64,000 nt of DNA from an uncultured Muribaculaceae bacterium (GTDB lineage: Bacteria; Bacteroidota; Bacteroidia; Bacteroidales; Muribaculaceae), in NCBI GenBank assembly GCA_910579995.1, contig CAJTWH010000018.1:5542-69541 (forward strand). The letters run 5' to 3'. The translations under genes were made by a program, and so were the position numbers. Each line of letters opens with the position of its first letter. Within the stretch, counting starts at the first letter, position 1. Below, one piece after another: positions 42,844 to 52,389 of the stretch. The notes under the pieces are model-generated. The model did no database searches and was not told the DNA's origin. It saw nothing but the letters and a program-made list of their open reading frames with translations.

Positions 42844-42929
42844 CATACCTGCGCTTTATTGTCATTTCCTGCATTTCCATACTTGCGCTTTATTGCTATT
42901 TTTGGAGTTTTCACACTTGCGCTTTATTG
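42844..42929 (+). repeat. Three 18-bp direct repeats upstream of the ATPase gene
   Basis: CATACCTGCGCTTTATTG (42844-42861), CATACTTGCGCTTTATTG (42878-42895) and CACACTTGCGCTTTATTG (42912-42929) recur every 34 bases with unrelated 16-base spacers. The last copy reaches into the promoter of the gene at 42971. Confidence 0.85.
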
Positions 42930-42947
42930 AAATTATTACTAACTTTG
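42917..42947 (+). promoter_or_regulatory. Promoter of the DUF4143 ATPase gene
   Basis: TTGC at 42917-42920 and TAACTTTG at 42940-42947 are spaced 23 bases. The -33 element lies inside the third 18-bp repeat, so a protein bound there would affect polymerase binding. Confidence 0.65.
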
Positions 42948-42970
42948 CCCAATAACAAGCATTTTAAAGT

Positions 42971-44329
42971 ATGATATTCAAAAGAAAAATATATAGCCGG
43001 CTATTGGATTGGAAACAAAAAGCACAAGGGACCAAAGCATTGTTGATTGAAGGAGCGAGACGAATCGGTAAATCAACCATCTCTCAGGAGTTCGGAAAAA
43101 ACGAATACAAATCTACTCTAATTATAGATTTCAATACGGCTTCCGAAAGTGTTATAAATGCTTTCAGCAATTATTTGAATGATCTTGATACATTTTTCAT
43201 GATATTGTCAACCGAATACAATGTCACCTTACACCAAAGAGACTCATTGATTATCTTTGATGAGATACAACAATGCCCCAAGGCGCGGCAGGCAATCAAA
43301 TATCTTGTTGCCGACGGCAGGTATGATTATATTGAAACCGGTTCCCTAATATCAATCAAAGAACGGGTCAAAGACATCACCCTACCCTCAGAAGAACGAA
43401 AAATCTCAATGTATCCTATGGATTTTGAAGAATTCGGATGGGCTATGGGTGAAAAAAAACTTACAGACTACATACGCAAGTGTTTTATCGAAAAGACTCC
43501 ATTAGAACAAGGACTGCACTCAAAGGCCATGCTCCTTTTCAGGCAATATATGATTGTAGGAGGCATGCCTAAGCCTTTAGCCGCATATCTCAAGAATAAT
43601 CGCAGTTTCGAGATGGCAGATATGGAAAAACGCGATATTCTTGAGCTTTACCGTAACGACATCATGAAAATAAATTCGCCATACCGATCTAATGTACTCG
43701 CAATATACGACCAGATACCTGCTTTCTTGTCAAAAGCAGAGCGTCGAGTGGTATTGAGTAAAATAGAAAAAGGTGCAACGTTCCCAAAGTATCATGATAC
43801 ATTCTTTTGGCTCGCCGACTCGATGATTGTCAATCAGTGCTTTAATTGCAGTGACCCCAATGTAGGGCTCTCGCTGAATGAAGACCGGAGTTTTGTAAAA
43901 TGCTATATGTGCGACACCGGCCTACTTATCAGTCACACATTTGATGAAAACGAAATATCAGACGGCGAACTCTACAGAGAGTTACTTTTAGGAAAACTAT
44001 CTGTAAACGAAGGAATGTTTTATGAAAATGCCGTGGCTCAGATGCTCGTGGCTGCAGGACATAAATTATTTTTCTATACCCGCTATAATCCGGACAAACA
44101 CCGCAATGATATTGAAATAGACTTTCTAATATCCAATACCAGCAAACTGAAATATAAAATCTTCCCTATAGAAGTAAAATCAAAAGAGAAGTACTCAATG
44201 ACTTCTCTTGTACGATTTGAAGAAATATTCCATAGCAGGATAGGTTTTAGCTATGTGATACATCCAAAGAATCTACGAGTTGAAGATAACTGTATACGTA
44301 TTCCTGCATACATGACCTTTTGTCTCTAA
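42971..44329 (+). CDS. AAA-family ATPase with DUF4143 domain
   Basis: The 452-residue protein has Walker A GARRIGKS (about 29-36), Walker B SLIIFDEIQQCP and a later DUF4143 nuclease-like domain (DIEIDFLISN ... FPIEVKSKEKYS), whose Asp and Glu-x-Lys resemble a PDDEXK site. Such proteins are common orphan genes in gut Bacteroidetes; their role is unknown. The gene is AT-rich and probably acquired. Confidence 0.88.
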   Translation: MIFKRKIYSRLLDWKQKAQGTKALLIEGARRIGKSTISQEFGKNEYKSTLIIDFNTASESVINAFSNYLNDLDTFFMILSTEYNVTLHQRDSLIIFDEIQQCPKARQAIKYLVADGRYDYIETGSLISIKERVKDITLPSEERKISMYPMDFEEFGWAMGEKKLTDYIRKCFIEKTPLEQGLHSKAMLLFRQYMIVGGMPKPLAAYLKNNRSFEMADMEKRDILELYRNDIMKINSPYRSNVLAIYDQIPAFLSKAERRVVLSKIEKGATFPKYHDTFFWLADSMIVNQCFNCSDPNVGLSLNEDRSFVKCYMCDTGLLISHTFDENEISDGELYRELLLGKLSVNEGMFYENAVAQMLVAAGHKLFFYTRYNPDKHRNDIEIDFLISNTSKLKYKIFPIEVKSKEKYSMTSLVRFEEIFHSRIGFSYVIHPKNLRVEDNCIRIPAYMTFCL

Positions 44330-44352
44330 CCGGACCTTTATAAATATGCTAT

Positions 44353-45270
44353 CTATTCTTGCCGATTGGCGAAGGGTTTGAGCAGGCGGGCGGCGCCGCG
44401 GAGGCCGAGGCGGGTGTGGTGGTAGGCAAAACTGAGAAGGAGGCGTTGGCGCAGGGGTTTGCCGGCCGTGAGGCGGCGTTGGAGGGTAAGGCCGAGCTTA
44501 TTGCCGGCTCGGCTGCTGAGGCCGTATTCGATGGCGCGCTTGATGTCGGGCCACAATGATTGGCCCAATGTGGCGGCTATCGAGTTTAACGCAGGCTCAA
44601 TGCGCGCAGGGTCGCTCATGTAGCTTGCCGAGATAGAGTCGGCATGTTCGAGCACCTCCACTCCCGAGAGTCCACGGTAAACTATCTTCGGACCGAGGGC
44701 GAGCATGCGTGCGCCGAGCTCGATATCATCCCAATATCTGACATCTTCGTTCCAAGCGCCGGCTCTGCGCACGAGTGAAGCCCGGGCGCACCAGCGCGCC
44801 GACGACATGGCACCGTGGAAGAGATTGTTCCACATCATATCGCAGCCGAAAAAGCGGTTGAGGCGGCGCTTTTCGCCATTGCGGCTTATATAATCCCAGC
44901 CTATGATATCCGCGTCAGGATTATTGCGTATCGCCTCGAGGGCGTCGGCCACATGGCCGGGAGGCATGATATCGTCGGAGTCAAAAAACATCACCCACGA
45001 TGCCGAGGCAAGGGCAAAGCCGGCATTGCGCGCCGCCGACGCTCCCGGCTTTGCGCAGCGGTCAACTATTATGTCAAATCCTCGCCGCCATGCCTTCGCA
45101 CTCCACTCTTTGAGCAATTCATAGCTGCCATCGGTAGAATTATTGTCAATAAGGATAATCTCTATCGGCACGGCAGTCTGTGCCTCAAGCGAGCGCAGGG
45201 TGGGCATGATGAGCGAGGCCCTGTTGAAAACAGGCACAATCACACTCATCACGGGGCATGCTGGCTTCAT
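44353..45270 (-). CDS. Family 2 glycosyltransferase
   Basis: The 305-residue protein starts MKPACPVMSVIVPVFNRAS and has the GT-A signatures NNSTDGSYE, GASAARNAGFALA and the metal-binding VMFFDSDDIMPPGH. It moves a sugar from a nucleotide donor; the product is unknown. An in-frame upstream ATG at 45345 is rejected because the promoter lies between. It converges with the DUF4143 gene. Confidence 0.88.
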   Translation of the reverse strand: MKPACPVMSVIVPVFNRASLIMPTLRSLEAQTAVPIEIILIDNNSTDGSYELLKEWSAKAWRRGFDIIVDRCAKPGASAARNAGFALASASWVMFFDSDDIMPPGHVADALEAIRNNPDADIIGWDYISRNGEKRRLNRFFGCDMMWNNLFHGAMSSARWCARASLVRRAGAWNEDVRYWDDIELGARMLALGPKIVYRGLSGVEVLEHADSISASYMSDPARIEPALNSIAATLGQSLWPDIKRAIEYGLSSRAGNKLGLTLQRRLTAGKPLRQRLLLSFAYHHTRLGLRGAARLLKPFANRQE

Positions 45271-45274
45271 AATG

Positions 45275-45282
45275 CAAAAGTA
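45275..45282 (-). promoter_or_regulatory. Leaderless-type -7 element of the glycosyltransferase gene
   Basis: TACTTTTG on the minus strand is 4 bases before the ATG at 45270. TTTG lies about 20 bases upstream. Confidence 0.5.
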
Positions 45283-45294
45283 ATTAAAAATTTT

Positions 45295-45324
45295 TTGTGC
45301 AAAGGCTAAAAAGTGATATATTTG
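45295..45324 (+). promoter_or_regulatory. Promoter of mdh
   Basis: TTTG (45294-45297) and TATATTTG (45317-45324) are spaced 22 bases. The leader is about 70 bases long. Confidence 0.65.
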
Positions 45325-45401
45325 TGTGAAATTATCAAAAGACAATCAACGACATCAGCACTCGATTGTTACACTATCATAACTAACCCAAATAAAACGA
45401 C

Positions 45402-46403
45402 ATGGAATTTCTTAGCAACGACAAACTGCTTATCGTCGGCGCCGCCGGCATGATAGGCTCCAACATGGCCCAGACAGCCATGATGATGCACCTTACTCCC
45501 AACATCACCATCTACGACCCCTACGCTCCGGCACTTGAAGGCGTGGCAGAAGAACTCTTCGCCTGTGCATTCGAGGGTGTCAACCTCACTTTCACCTCTG
45601 ATGTCAAGGAAGCATTTACCGGAGCCGACTATATCGTATCGTCGGGCGGCGCAGCACGTAAGGCCGGCATGACCCGCGAAGACCTTCTCAAAGGCAACGC
45701 TGCCATCGCCGAGGAGTTCGGCAAGAATGTGCGTACATATTGCCCTGACGTAAAGCATGTTGTCGTAATCTTCAACCCGGCCGACATCACAGGTCTTATC
45801 ACCCTGCTCTACTCCGGTCTTAAACCCTCGCAGGTTTCTACCCTTGCCGCGCTCGACAGCACCCGTCTGCGCTATGAGCTTGCCAAACATTTCAAGGTAA
45901 GCCCCGACAAGGTTGTCAACGCCCGCACCTACGGCGGCCATGGCGAGCAGATGGCAGTATTCGCCTCAACGACCAGCGTAGACGGCCGCGCCCTCACCGA
46001 CATCATCGGCACCGAAGAACTCCCCTCAGGCGAGTGGGAAGAGCTCAAAGGCCGCGTGATACAGGGCGGCAAACACATCATCGAGCTGCGCGGACGCTCA
46101 TCATTCCAGAGCCCTGCCTATCTCTCTATCGAGATGATAGCCGCGGCCATGGGAGGCAAACCGTTCCGTTGGCCTGTAGGCACCTACGTTGACAACGGCC
46201 ACTTCGACCACATCATGATGGCCATGGAGACCACAGTAGACTCCACCGGCACCCACTATCATGAAATCCAAGGCACACCCGAAGAGCAGCAGGAACTCGA
46301 GCAGAGCTACCGCCACCTTTGCGAGCTCCGCGACGAGGTAATCGCCATGGGCGTCCTTCCCCCCATCAGCGAATGGCACTCTCTCAACCCCAATATCAAA
46401 TAA
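45402..46403 (+). CDS. mdh: Malate dehydrogenase (lactate/malate family)
   Basis: The 333-residue protein has the NAD loop IVGAAGMIGSN (11-21), an active-site region NARTYGGHGEQM with the catalytic His, and substrate-binding Arg in SSGGAARKAGMTRED. It interconverts malate and oxaloacetate in the reductive succinate/propionate pathway of Bacteroidetes. The form is divergent and could act on a related acid. It has its own promoter and a hairpin terminator. Confidence 0.88.
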   Translation: MEFLSNDKLLIVGAAGMIGSNMAQTAMMMHLTPNITIYDPYAPALEGVAEELFACAFEGVNLTFTSDVKEAFTGADYIVSSGGAARKAGMTREDLLKGNAAIAEEFGKNVRTYCPDVKHVVVIFNPADITGLITLLYSGLKPSQVSTLAALDSTRLRYELAKHFKVSPDKVVNARTYGGHGEQMAVFASTTSVDGRALTDIIGTEELPSGEWEELKGRVIQGGKHIIELRGRSSFQSPAYLSIEMIAAAMGGKPFRWPVGTYVDNGHFDHIMMAMETTVDSTGTHYHEIQGTPEEQQELEQSYRHLCELRDEVIAMGVLPPISEWHSLNPNIK

Positions 46404-46427
46404 TCTTTTTTACCTTAAACCTCACCA

Positions 46428-46469
46428 AGCGGAGGCTAAGTCATAAAATCGGCTTAGCTTCCGCTTTTT
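46428..46469 (+). terminator. Intrinsic terminator of mdh
   Basis: AGCGGAGGCTAAG (46428-46440) pairs with CTTAGCTTCCGCT (46453-46465), one wobble, followed by five T residues. Confidence 0.85.
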
Positions 46470-46513
46470 CGTCAATGGCGCGAGTGCAGCTCGCGTGCGT
46501 CGCCCCAAATAAA

Positions 46514-46545
46514 TTTGGCATTGCTCTCGCTTATTCGTATCTTTG
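46514..46545 (+). promoter_or_regulatory. Promoter of the hexuronate operon
   Basis: TTTG (46514-46517) and TATCTTTG (46538-46545), spaced 23 bases TTG-to-TA. The start codon of uxaC follows at 46571. No obvious operator palindrome is close. Confidence 0.75.
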
Positions 46546-46570
46546 CAATCAGAACAAAACTCTGAAACTC

Positions 46571-47983
46571 ATGAAATCCTTTAACGACGAAAATTTTTTA
46601 CTTCAAACCCCTACAGCACAAAGGCTTTACCATGAATACGCGGAAAACCAGCCTATCATAGACTATCACTGTCATCTGATTCCGGAATATGTGGCCAACG
46701 ACCATAAATTCGAGAATCTCTCGAAAATCTGGCTCGAGGGCGACCACTATAAATGGCGCGCCATGCGCACCAACGGCGTCGACGAGCGCTTCATCACCGG
46801 CGCCGACACCACCGACTGGGAGAAGTTCGAGAAATGGGCAGCTACGGTGCCCTACGTAATGCGCAACCCGCTCTACCACTGGACTCACCTTGAGCTCAAG
46901 ACTGCCTTCGGCGTCACCGACCTGCTCAATCCCGAGAGCGCTAAAAAGATTTATGAGCACTGCTCAGAAATGCTCCAGCACCCCGACCGCACAGCCCGCG
47001 GCCTCATGCTCCACTACAATGTGGAGACCGTCTGCACCACCGACGACCCCATCGACTCGCTCGAATATCATATCAAGACCCGTGAAGACGGCTTCAAGGT
47101 AAAAATGCTGCCTACATGGCGCCCCGACAAGGCAATGGCTGTTGAAGACCCTGCCGCCTACCGCGCTTATCTCGACAAGCTCGCCGAGGTGTCGGGCGTG
47201 ACTATCACCAAGTTCGCCGACGTCATCGCAGCCCTTCAGGTGCGCCACGACTTCTTTGCCTCGGTAGGCTGCCGCCTCTCCGACCACGGTATCGAGGAGT
47301 TCTACGCCGAAGACTATACTCCCGCCGAAATAGAGGCTATCTTCGACAAGGTATATCAGGGCAATAAGCTCACACCCGAGGAGACTGCCAAATTCAAGAC
47401 TGCCATGATGATCGAATTCGCCATCATGGACCATGACGCCGGCTGGACACAGCAATTCCACTACGGCGCCATCCGCAACAACAACACCCGCATGATGCGT
47501 CAGCTCGGCCCCGACACAGGCTTCGACTCTATCGGCGACTTCACCGTGGCCAAGAACATGTCGCGCTTCCTTGACAAGCTCGCCACCGCCGACAAACTTG
47601 GCAAGACCATCATCTACAACCTCAACCCGCGCGACAACGAACTCGTCGCCACCATGCTGGGCAACTTCCAAGACGGCCGCTACGGTGCCGGCAAGATACA
47701 GTTCGGCTCGGGCTGGTGGTTCCTTGACCAGAAAGACGGCATGGAGCGCCAGATGACAGCCCTGTCGAATCTGGGCCTGCTGAGCCGCTTCGTAGGCATG
47801 CTCACCGACTCGCGCTCATTCCTGAGCTACCCGCGTCATGAGTACTTCCGCCGCACACTCTGCAACCTCATCGGCAATGATATAGAGGCCGGTCTCCTAC
47901 CTGCCTCCGAGCTCGACTTCATCGGCCGCGAATACGTGAGCAAAATCGCATACGGCAACGCTAAAGAATATTTCGGCTTCTGA
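46571..47983 (+). CDS. uxaC: Glucuronate/galacturonate isomerase
   Basis: The 470-residue enzyme turns galacturonate into tagaturonate (and glucuronate into fructuronate). It has the zinc-binding IIDYHCHL (His33, His35) and the family's later conserved segments such as YGAIRNNNTRM. The start at 46571 agrees with the promoter and with the UxaC N-terminus. It begins a six-gene pectin monomer operon. Confidence 0.96.
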   Translation: MKSFNDENFLLQTPTAQRLYHEYAENQPIIDYHCHLIPEYVANDHKFENLSKIWLEGDHYKWRAMRTNGVDERFITGADTTDWEKFEKWAATVPYVMRNPLYHWTHLELKTAFGVTDLLNPESAKKIYEHCSEMLQHPDRTARGLMLHYNVETVCTTDDPIDSLEYHIKTREDGFKVKMLPTWRPDKAMAVEDPAAYRAYLDKLAEVSGVTITKFADVIAALQVRHDFFASVGCRLSDHGIEEFYAEDYTPAEIEAIFDKVYQGNKLTPEETAKFKTAMMIEFAIMDHDAGWTQQFHYGAIRNNNTRMMRQLGPDTGFDSIGDFTVAKNMSRFLDKLATADKLGKTIIYNLNPRDNELVATMLGNFQDGRYGAGKIQFGSGWWFLDQKDGMERQMTALSNLGLLSRFVGMLTDSRSFLSYPRHEYFRRTLCNLIGNDIEAGLLPASELDFIGREYVSKIAYGNAKEYFGF

Positions 47984-47985
47984 CA

Positions 47986-49470
47986 ATGGGAAAAGACATC
48001 AAGAAAATGAGCTCGTTCCGCTGGATTATCTGCGGACTCCTGTTCTTCGCCACGACAGTCAACTACATGGACCGTCAGGTACTCTCGCTGACGTGGAAAG
48101 ACTTCATTGCCCCCGAGTTCCACTGGACCGACGCCAACTACGGCACCATCACCGCGATTTTCTCCATTGTCTATGCCATAGCCAACCTCTTCGCGGGCCG
48201 CTTCATCGACTGGATGGGCTCCAAGAAGGGCTACCTGTGGACTATCTTCATCTGGTCGGCCGGCGCGTGCCTCCATGCCCTCTGCGGCTGGGCCACAGAG
48301 CACACCCTCGGCCTTGACAGCGCCGCCGAGCTCGTAGGAGCCACCGGCGCCGTAGCCTCGGCAATCGCAATCACCTCGGTATATTACTTCATCGCCGCAC
48401 GAATAATCCTCGGTATCGGCGAGTCGGGCAACTTCCCCGCCGCCGTAAAGGTGACAGCCGAATACTTCCCCAAGAAAGACCGCGCCTACGCCACCTCTAT
48501 CTTCAACGCCGGCGCCACCGTGGGCGCACTTCTCGCTCCCGTGAGCATACCCTCGCTCGCCTCTTACTTCCAGAAGCTCGGAGTAGGCAACGGCTGGGAG
48601 ATGGCATTCCTCATCATCGGCGGCCTCGGCTTCGTGTGGATGGGATTCTGGATGTGGCTCTACCATAAACCCGAGAAAAACCCGCATGTCAACAAGGCCG
48701 AGCTCGACTATATCGAGCAGGACAACCTCACCCCCGACGAGTCGGCCGCACAGAAAGCACAGATCGAAGACTCCCGTAAAAATGAGATTCCCTTCCTCAA
48801 ATGCTTCAAATACCGCCAGACATGGGCTATCTTCTTCGGACGCTTCCTCACCGACGGCGTGTGGTGGTTCTTCCTCTTCTGGACCCCGGCATATATCTCC
48901 GACGTATATAACCTGCCCTCATCTTCGGGCACGGCGCAGCTGCTCATCTTCGTGCTCTATGCCCTGACGCTACTATCAATCTACGGCGGCAAACTGCCTA
49001 CCATTATCATGGACAAGACAGGCCTCAACCCCTACGCCGCCCGTATGCGCGCCATGCTCATCTTCGCCCTCTTCCCGCTGCTCACCCTTGCGGCACAGCC
49101 TCTCGGCGCACTGTCGTATTGGTGGCCGGTGATTATTATCGGTATCGCCGGAGCTGCACATCAGTCATGGTCGGCCAACATCTATTCGGTAGTTGGTGAT
49201 ATGTTCCCCAAGAGCACCATCGCCACCATCGTCGGTATCGGCGGCCTCGCCAGCGGCATTGGCTCTTCGCTGGTCAACCTGCTCGCCGGCATACTCTTCG
49301 ACTATGCCGGGCGCACCAACATGACATTCCTCGGCTTCGAGGGAAAGCCCGCCGGATATTTCATAGTGTTCTGCTACTGCGGCGTGGCATATCTGGCCGG
49401 ATGGTGCATGATGAAGCTCCTCGTGCCCCGATATAAGATTATCGAACCCGACAATCAGAAAATGAAATGA
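47986..49470 (+). CDS. exuT: MFS hexuronate transporter
   Basis: The 494-residue protein has about 12 membrane helices with the major facilitator signature ATTVNYMDRQVLSLTW at the first helix, typical of ExuT-like anion-sugar symporters, and AGRFIDWMGSKKG in the first loop. The neighbours make galacturonate the likely substrate; it imports it across the inner membrane. It overlaps uxaB by 4 bases. Confidence 0.9.
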   Translation: MGKDIKKMSSFRWIICGLLFFATTVNYMDRQVLSLTWKDFIAPEFHWTDANYGTITAIFSIVYAIANLFAGRFIDWMGSKKGYLWTIFIWSAGACLHALCGWATEHTLGLDSAAELVGATGAVASAIAITSVYYFIAARIILGIGESGNFPAAVKVTAEYFPKKDRAYATSIFNAGATVGALLAPVSIPSLASYFQKLGVGNGWEMAFLIIGGLGFVWMGFWMWLYHKPEKNPHVNKAELDYIEQDNLTPDESAAQKAQIEDSRKNEIPFLKCFKYRQTWAIFFGRFLTDGVWWFFLFWTPAYISDVYNLPSSSGTAQLLIFVLYALTLLSIYGGKLPTIIMDKTGLNPYAARMRAMLIFALFPLLTLAAQPLGALSYWWPVIIIGIAGAAHQSWSANIYSVVGDMFPKSTIATIVGIGGLASGIGSSLVNLLAGILFDYAGRTNMTFLGFEGKPAGYFIVFCYCGVAYLAGWCMMKLLVPRYKIIEPDNQKMK

Positions 49471-50909
49471 TCAAAGCACTCAACAACAATACAGCGAAGC
49501 ACTCCCACCACCCGGTGAGGGTGCTTCAATTCGGCGAAGGCAACTTCTTGCGCGCCTTCGTTGACTGGCAACTCGACATCGCCAACGAAGCCGGAGTCAC
49601 CGATACCGGCGTAGCCATCGTGAAACCCCGCGCCGGCAAAAGCCGCGTGATCGACACCCTCAACAGTCAGGACGGCCTCTACCACGTATGCCTCGAAGGT
49701 GTGGAAAACGGTCAGCCAAAGAAAACCAACCGCCTCGTATCGGTGATAGAGAAAGCTTTCACACCCGACGACACCGACGCTTTCGAGCAGACAGTGCTCT
49801 CGCCCGAGCTGCGCTTCGTGGTATCCAACACCACCGAGGCCGGCATACGCTACGAGGCCGACGACATCATGGCCGACATACCGGCGACGTTCCCCGGTAA
49901 AGTCACCCGTCTTCTCCTGCTGCGCTACCGTCATTTCAACGGCGACCCCGACAAGGGTCTCTTCTTCATCCCCTGCGAGCTCATCGAGGACAACGGCGCC
50001 AAGCTGCGCGAATATGTGCTCCGCCATGCCCGCGAGGCAAATCTCGGCGAAGATTTCATCGCTTGGATAGAAAACTGCAATTACTTCACCGACACACTCG
50101 TTGACCGCATAGTATCCGGAGCGCCCGACGACCCCGAGGCTCTCAAGGCCGAACTCGGCTACGACGACAATGCCATCGTCAAGGGCGAGCTCTATCACCT
50201 TTGGGCCATCAGCGGCGACGCTGCGGCACGCCTGCAGGCCGAGCTGCCTCTCGACAAGGCCGGCCTGCATGTGCTCTTCATGCCGTCAATCAAAGAATTC
50301 CGCGACAAGAAAGTGCGTATTCTCAACGGCTCGCACACCGGCATGGTGGCCATGGGTCTGCTCGCCGGCTGCGAGACAGTGATGGACGCCTTCGACAACA
50401 AAGATATCAACACCTTTGTCAACACGATGGTAGAGACAGAAGTGCTCCCCGTAATCGACGGCGACCGCGCCGAGCTGTCGGCTTTCGCCGAAGGCATATT
50501 GGAGCGCTTCTACAATCCGTTTATCCGCCACCGTCTTGAGTCGATAGCCCTCAACTCGCTCTCGAAATGGGAAGCGCGCAACTTCGACACCGTGAAAGAC
50601 AATTGGCTCAAACGCGGCCTGATAGCCCGTCATGAGCTCTTCACCTTCGCCTGTCTGCTTGCGCTCTACTCTCCCGAGTCGGGCTTCGAACCGCAGGACA
50701 ACGCCGCCCACATCGCCTTTATCCGCGATAATTGGAAAGCCGATGATATCGAGGGCACTGTAGCGGCCATCGTGAGCCGCAGCGGCATATTCCTGCAGGA
50801 TTTCGAGGCCATCGTGCCCGGATTTTCGGCTACTGCCGCCAAGTATGTGAAAGAAATTCTCGACAAGGGTATCAACACGGCACTGGCCACATTCCTCGCT
50901 GAAGAATGA
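49467..50909 (+). CDS. uxaB: Tagaturonate reductase (altronate dehydrogenase)
   Basis: The 480-residue protein belongs to the mannitol dehydrogenase family: N-terminal VLQFGEGNFLRAFVDWQ binds NAD, and the C-terminal part has IKEFRDKKVRILNGSHTGM with the catalytic Lys and Asn region. It reduces tagaturonate to altronate. It overlaps both neighbours by 4 bases. Confidence 0.93.
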   Translation: MIKALNNNTAKHSHHPVRVLQFGEGNFLRAFVDWQLDIANEAGVTDTGVAIVKPRAGKSRVIDTLNSQDGLYHVCLEGVENGQPKKTNRLVSVIEKAFTPDDTDAFEQTVLSPELRFVVSNTTEAGIRYEADDIMADIPATFPGKVTRLLLLRYRHFNGDPDKGLFFIPCELIEDNGAKLREYVLRHAREANLGEDFIAWIENCNYFTDTLVDRIVSGAPDDPEALKAELGYDDNAIVKGELYHLWAISGDAAARLQAELPLDKAGLHVLFMPSIKEFRDKKVRILNGSHTGMVAMGLLAGCETVMDAFDNKDINTFVNTMVETEVLPVIDGDRAELSAFAEGILERFYNPFIRHRLESIALNSLSKWEARNFDTVKDNWLKRGLIARHELFTFACLLALYSPESGFEPQDNAAHIAFIRDNWKADDIEGTVAAIVSRSGIFLQDFEAIVPGFSATAAKYVKEILDKGINTALATFLAEE

Positions 50910-52387
50910 AACGGTTCATACAGATAAACCAGGCCGACAATGTAGGTGTGGCACTCGCCGCCGAGGGGCTCGCCAAAGGCGAGGAAGCCTGCGGAGTAGT
51001 GCTGCCGGAGGCAATCACCCGCGGACATAAATTCGCCTTGCGTCCTATAGCAAAAGGCGAGCCGGTGATAAAATACGGCTACCCTATTGGCATTGCCAAA
51101 GCCGATATAGCGACCGGCGAATGGGTGCACAGCCACAACCTCGCCACCGGCCTCTGCGATGACCTCGAATACACCTACAGCCCCAAGGCTGCGGAGGTAA
51201 AACATAACTCCGAAAATGTCACCGTCAACGGCTACCTGCGCAGCGACGGACGCATGGGCATACGCAACGAGCTATGGATTGTGCCCACGGTAGGCTGCGT
51301 CAACGGCCAGGCCAACGCCATCGCCGCACAGGTGCGCGAACTCTACGGCAGCGAGGGCATAGACGATATCCGCGCCTTTACCCACAACTACGGCTGCTCG
51401 CAGCTCGGCGAAGACCATGCCAACACCCGCACCGCGCTCGCGGCACTTGCCAAGCACCCCAATGCCGGCGGCGTGCTCGTGCTCGGTCTGGGCTGCGAGA
51501 ACAATCAGATTTCGGCTTTGCGCGAGGCTATGGGCGACTTCGACGCTTCACGCGTGCGCTTCCTCGAAGCACAGAAAGTCGACGACGAGATCGCCGAGGG
51601 CGTGCGCCTATGCGGCGAGCTTATAGCCAACATGCGCGCCGACCGTCGCGAGCCACTGCCGATATCGAAACTCTGCGTGGGACTCAAATGCGGCGGCTCC
51701 GACGGCATGTCGGGCATTACGGCCAATCCCCTTGTAGGTCTGTTCTCCGACTGGCTCATTGAGCACGGTGGCACTACTGTTCTCACCGAAGTGCCCGAGA
51801 TGTTCGGCGCCGAGACAATACTTATGGACCGCGCCACCGACCGCAGCATTTTCGACAAGACCGTGGCCCTTATCAACAATTTCAAGGCTTACTTCCGCTC
51901 CTACGGCCAGCCTATCTACGAAAACCCCTCGCCGGGCAACAAGGAAGGCGGCATTACCACACTTGAGGAGAAATCGCTCGGCTGCGTGCAGAAAGGCGGC
52001 TCAATGCCTGTGACCGATGTGCTCACCTACGGCCAACAGCTCCGCGAGCATGGCCTCAACCTGCTCCAAGCCCCCGGCAACGACCTTGTGGCAGCGTCGG
52101 CTCTCGCATTGTCGGGCTGTCAGATTGTGCTCTTTACCACCGGCCGCGGCACTCCCTTCGGCACCTTTGTGCCCACCATGAAGATTTCCACAAACAGCCC
52201 TCTGGCGGCGAAGAAATCAAACTGGATCGACTTCAATGCAGGCGGCATTGTAGAAAACGAGACTCCCGCCGAAGCTCTCGCCCGCTTGGTCGAGAAAGTG
52301 ATAGCCACCGCCGACGGAGCCCTCACCCTCAACGAAAAATCTCACTCTAAAGAAATCGCCATCTTCAAGAGCGGCGTCACTCTGTAG
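50906..52387 (+). CDS. uxaA: Altronate dehydratase
   Basis: The 493-residue protein removes water from altronate to give 2-keto-3-deoxygluconate. It has the N-terminal SAF-like domain (about 1-90), then VNGYLRSDGRMGIRN, THNYGCSQLGEDH and CVGLKCGGSDGMSGITANP, which carry Cys and His that likely bind iron. No kduD/kdgK/eda is in the window; the next steps must be encoded elsewhere. Confidence 0.95.
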   Translation: MKRFIQINQADNVGVALAAEGLAKGEEACGVVLPEAITRGHKFALRPIAKGEPVIKYGYPIGIAKADIATGEWVHSHNLATGLCDDLEYTYSPKAAEVKHNSENVTVNGYLRSDGRMGIRNELWIVPTVGCVNGQANAIAAQVRELYGSEGIDDIRAFTHNYGCSQLGEDHANTRTALAALAKHPNAGGVLVLGLGCENNQISALREAMGDFDASRVRFLEAQKVDDEIAEGVRLCGELIANMRADRREPLPISKLCVGLKCGGSDGMSGITANPLVGLFSDWLIEHGGTTVLTEVPEMFGAETILMDRATDRSIFDKTVALINNFKAYFRSYGQPIYENPSPGNKEGGITTLEEKSLGCVQKGGSMPVTDVLTYGQQLREHGLNLLQAPGNDLVAASALALSGCQIVLFTTGRGTPFGTFVPTMKISTNSPLAAKKSNWIDFNAGGIVENETPAEALARLVEKVIATADGALTLNEKSHSKEIAIFKSGVTL

Positions 52388-52389
52388 AC

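Noticed and set aside
42844..42929. CRISPR array
   Set aside because: Only three 18-bp repeats with 16-base spacers and no cas genes; it fits an operator better.
46319..46570. N-terminal extension of uxaC
   Set aside because: It would run through the mdh end, the terminator and the uxaC promoter.
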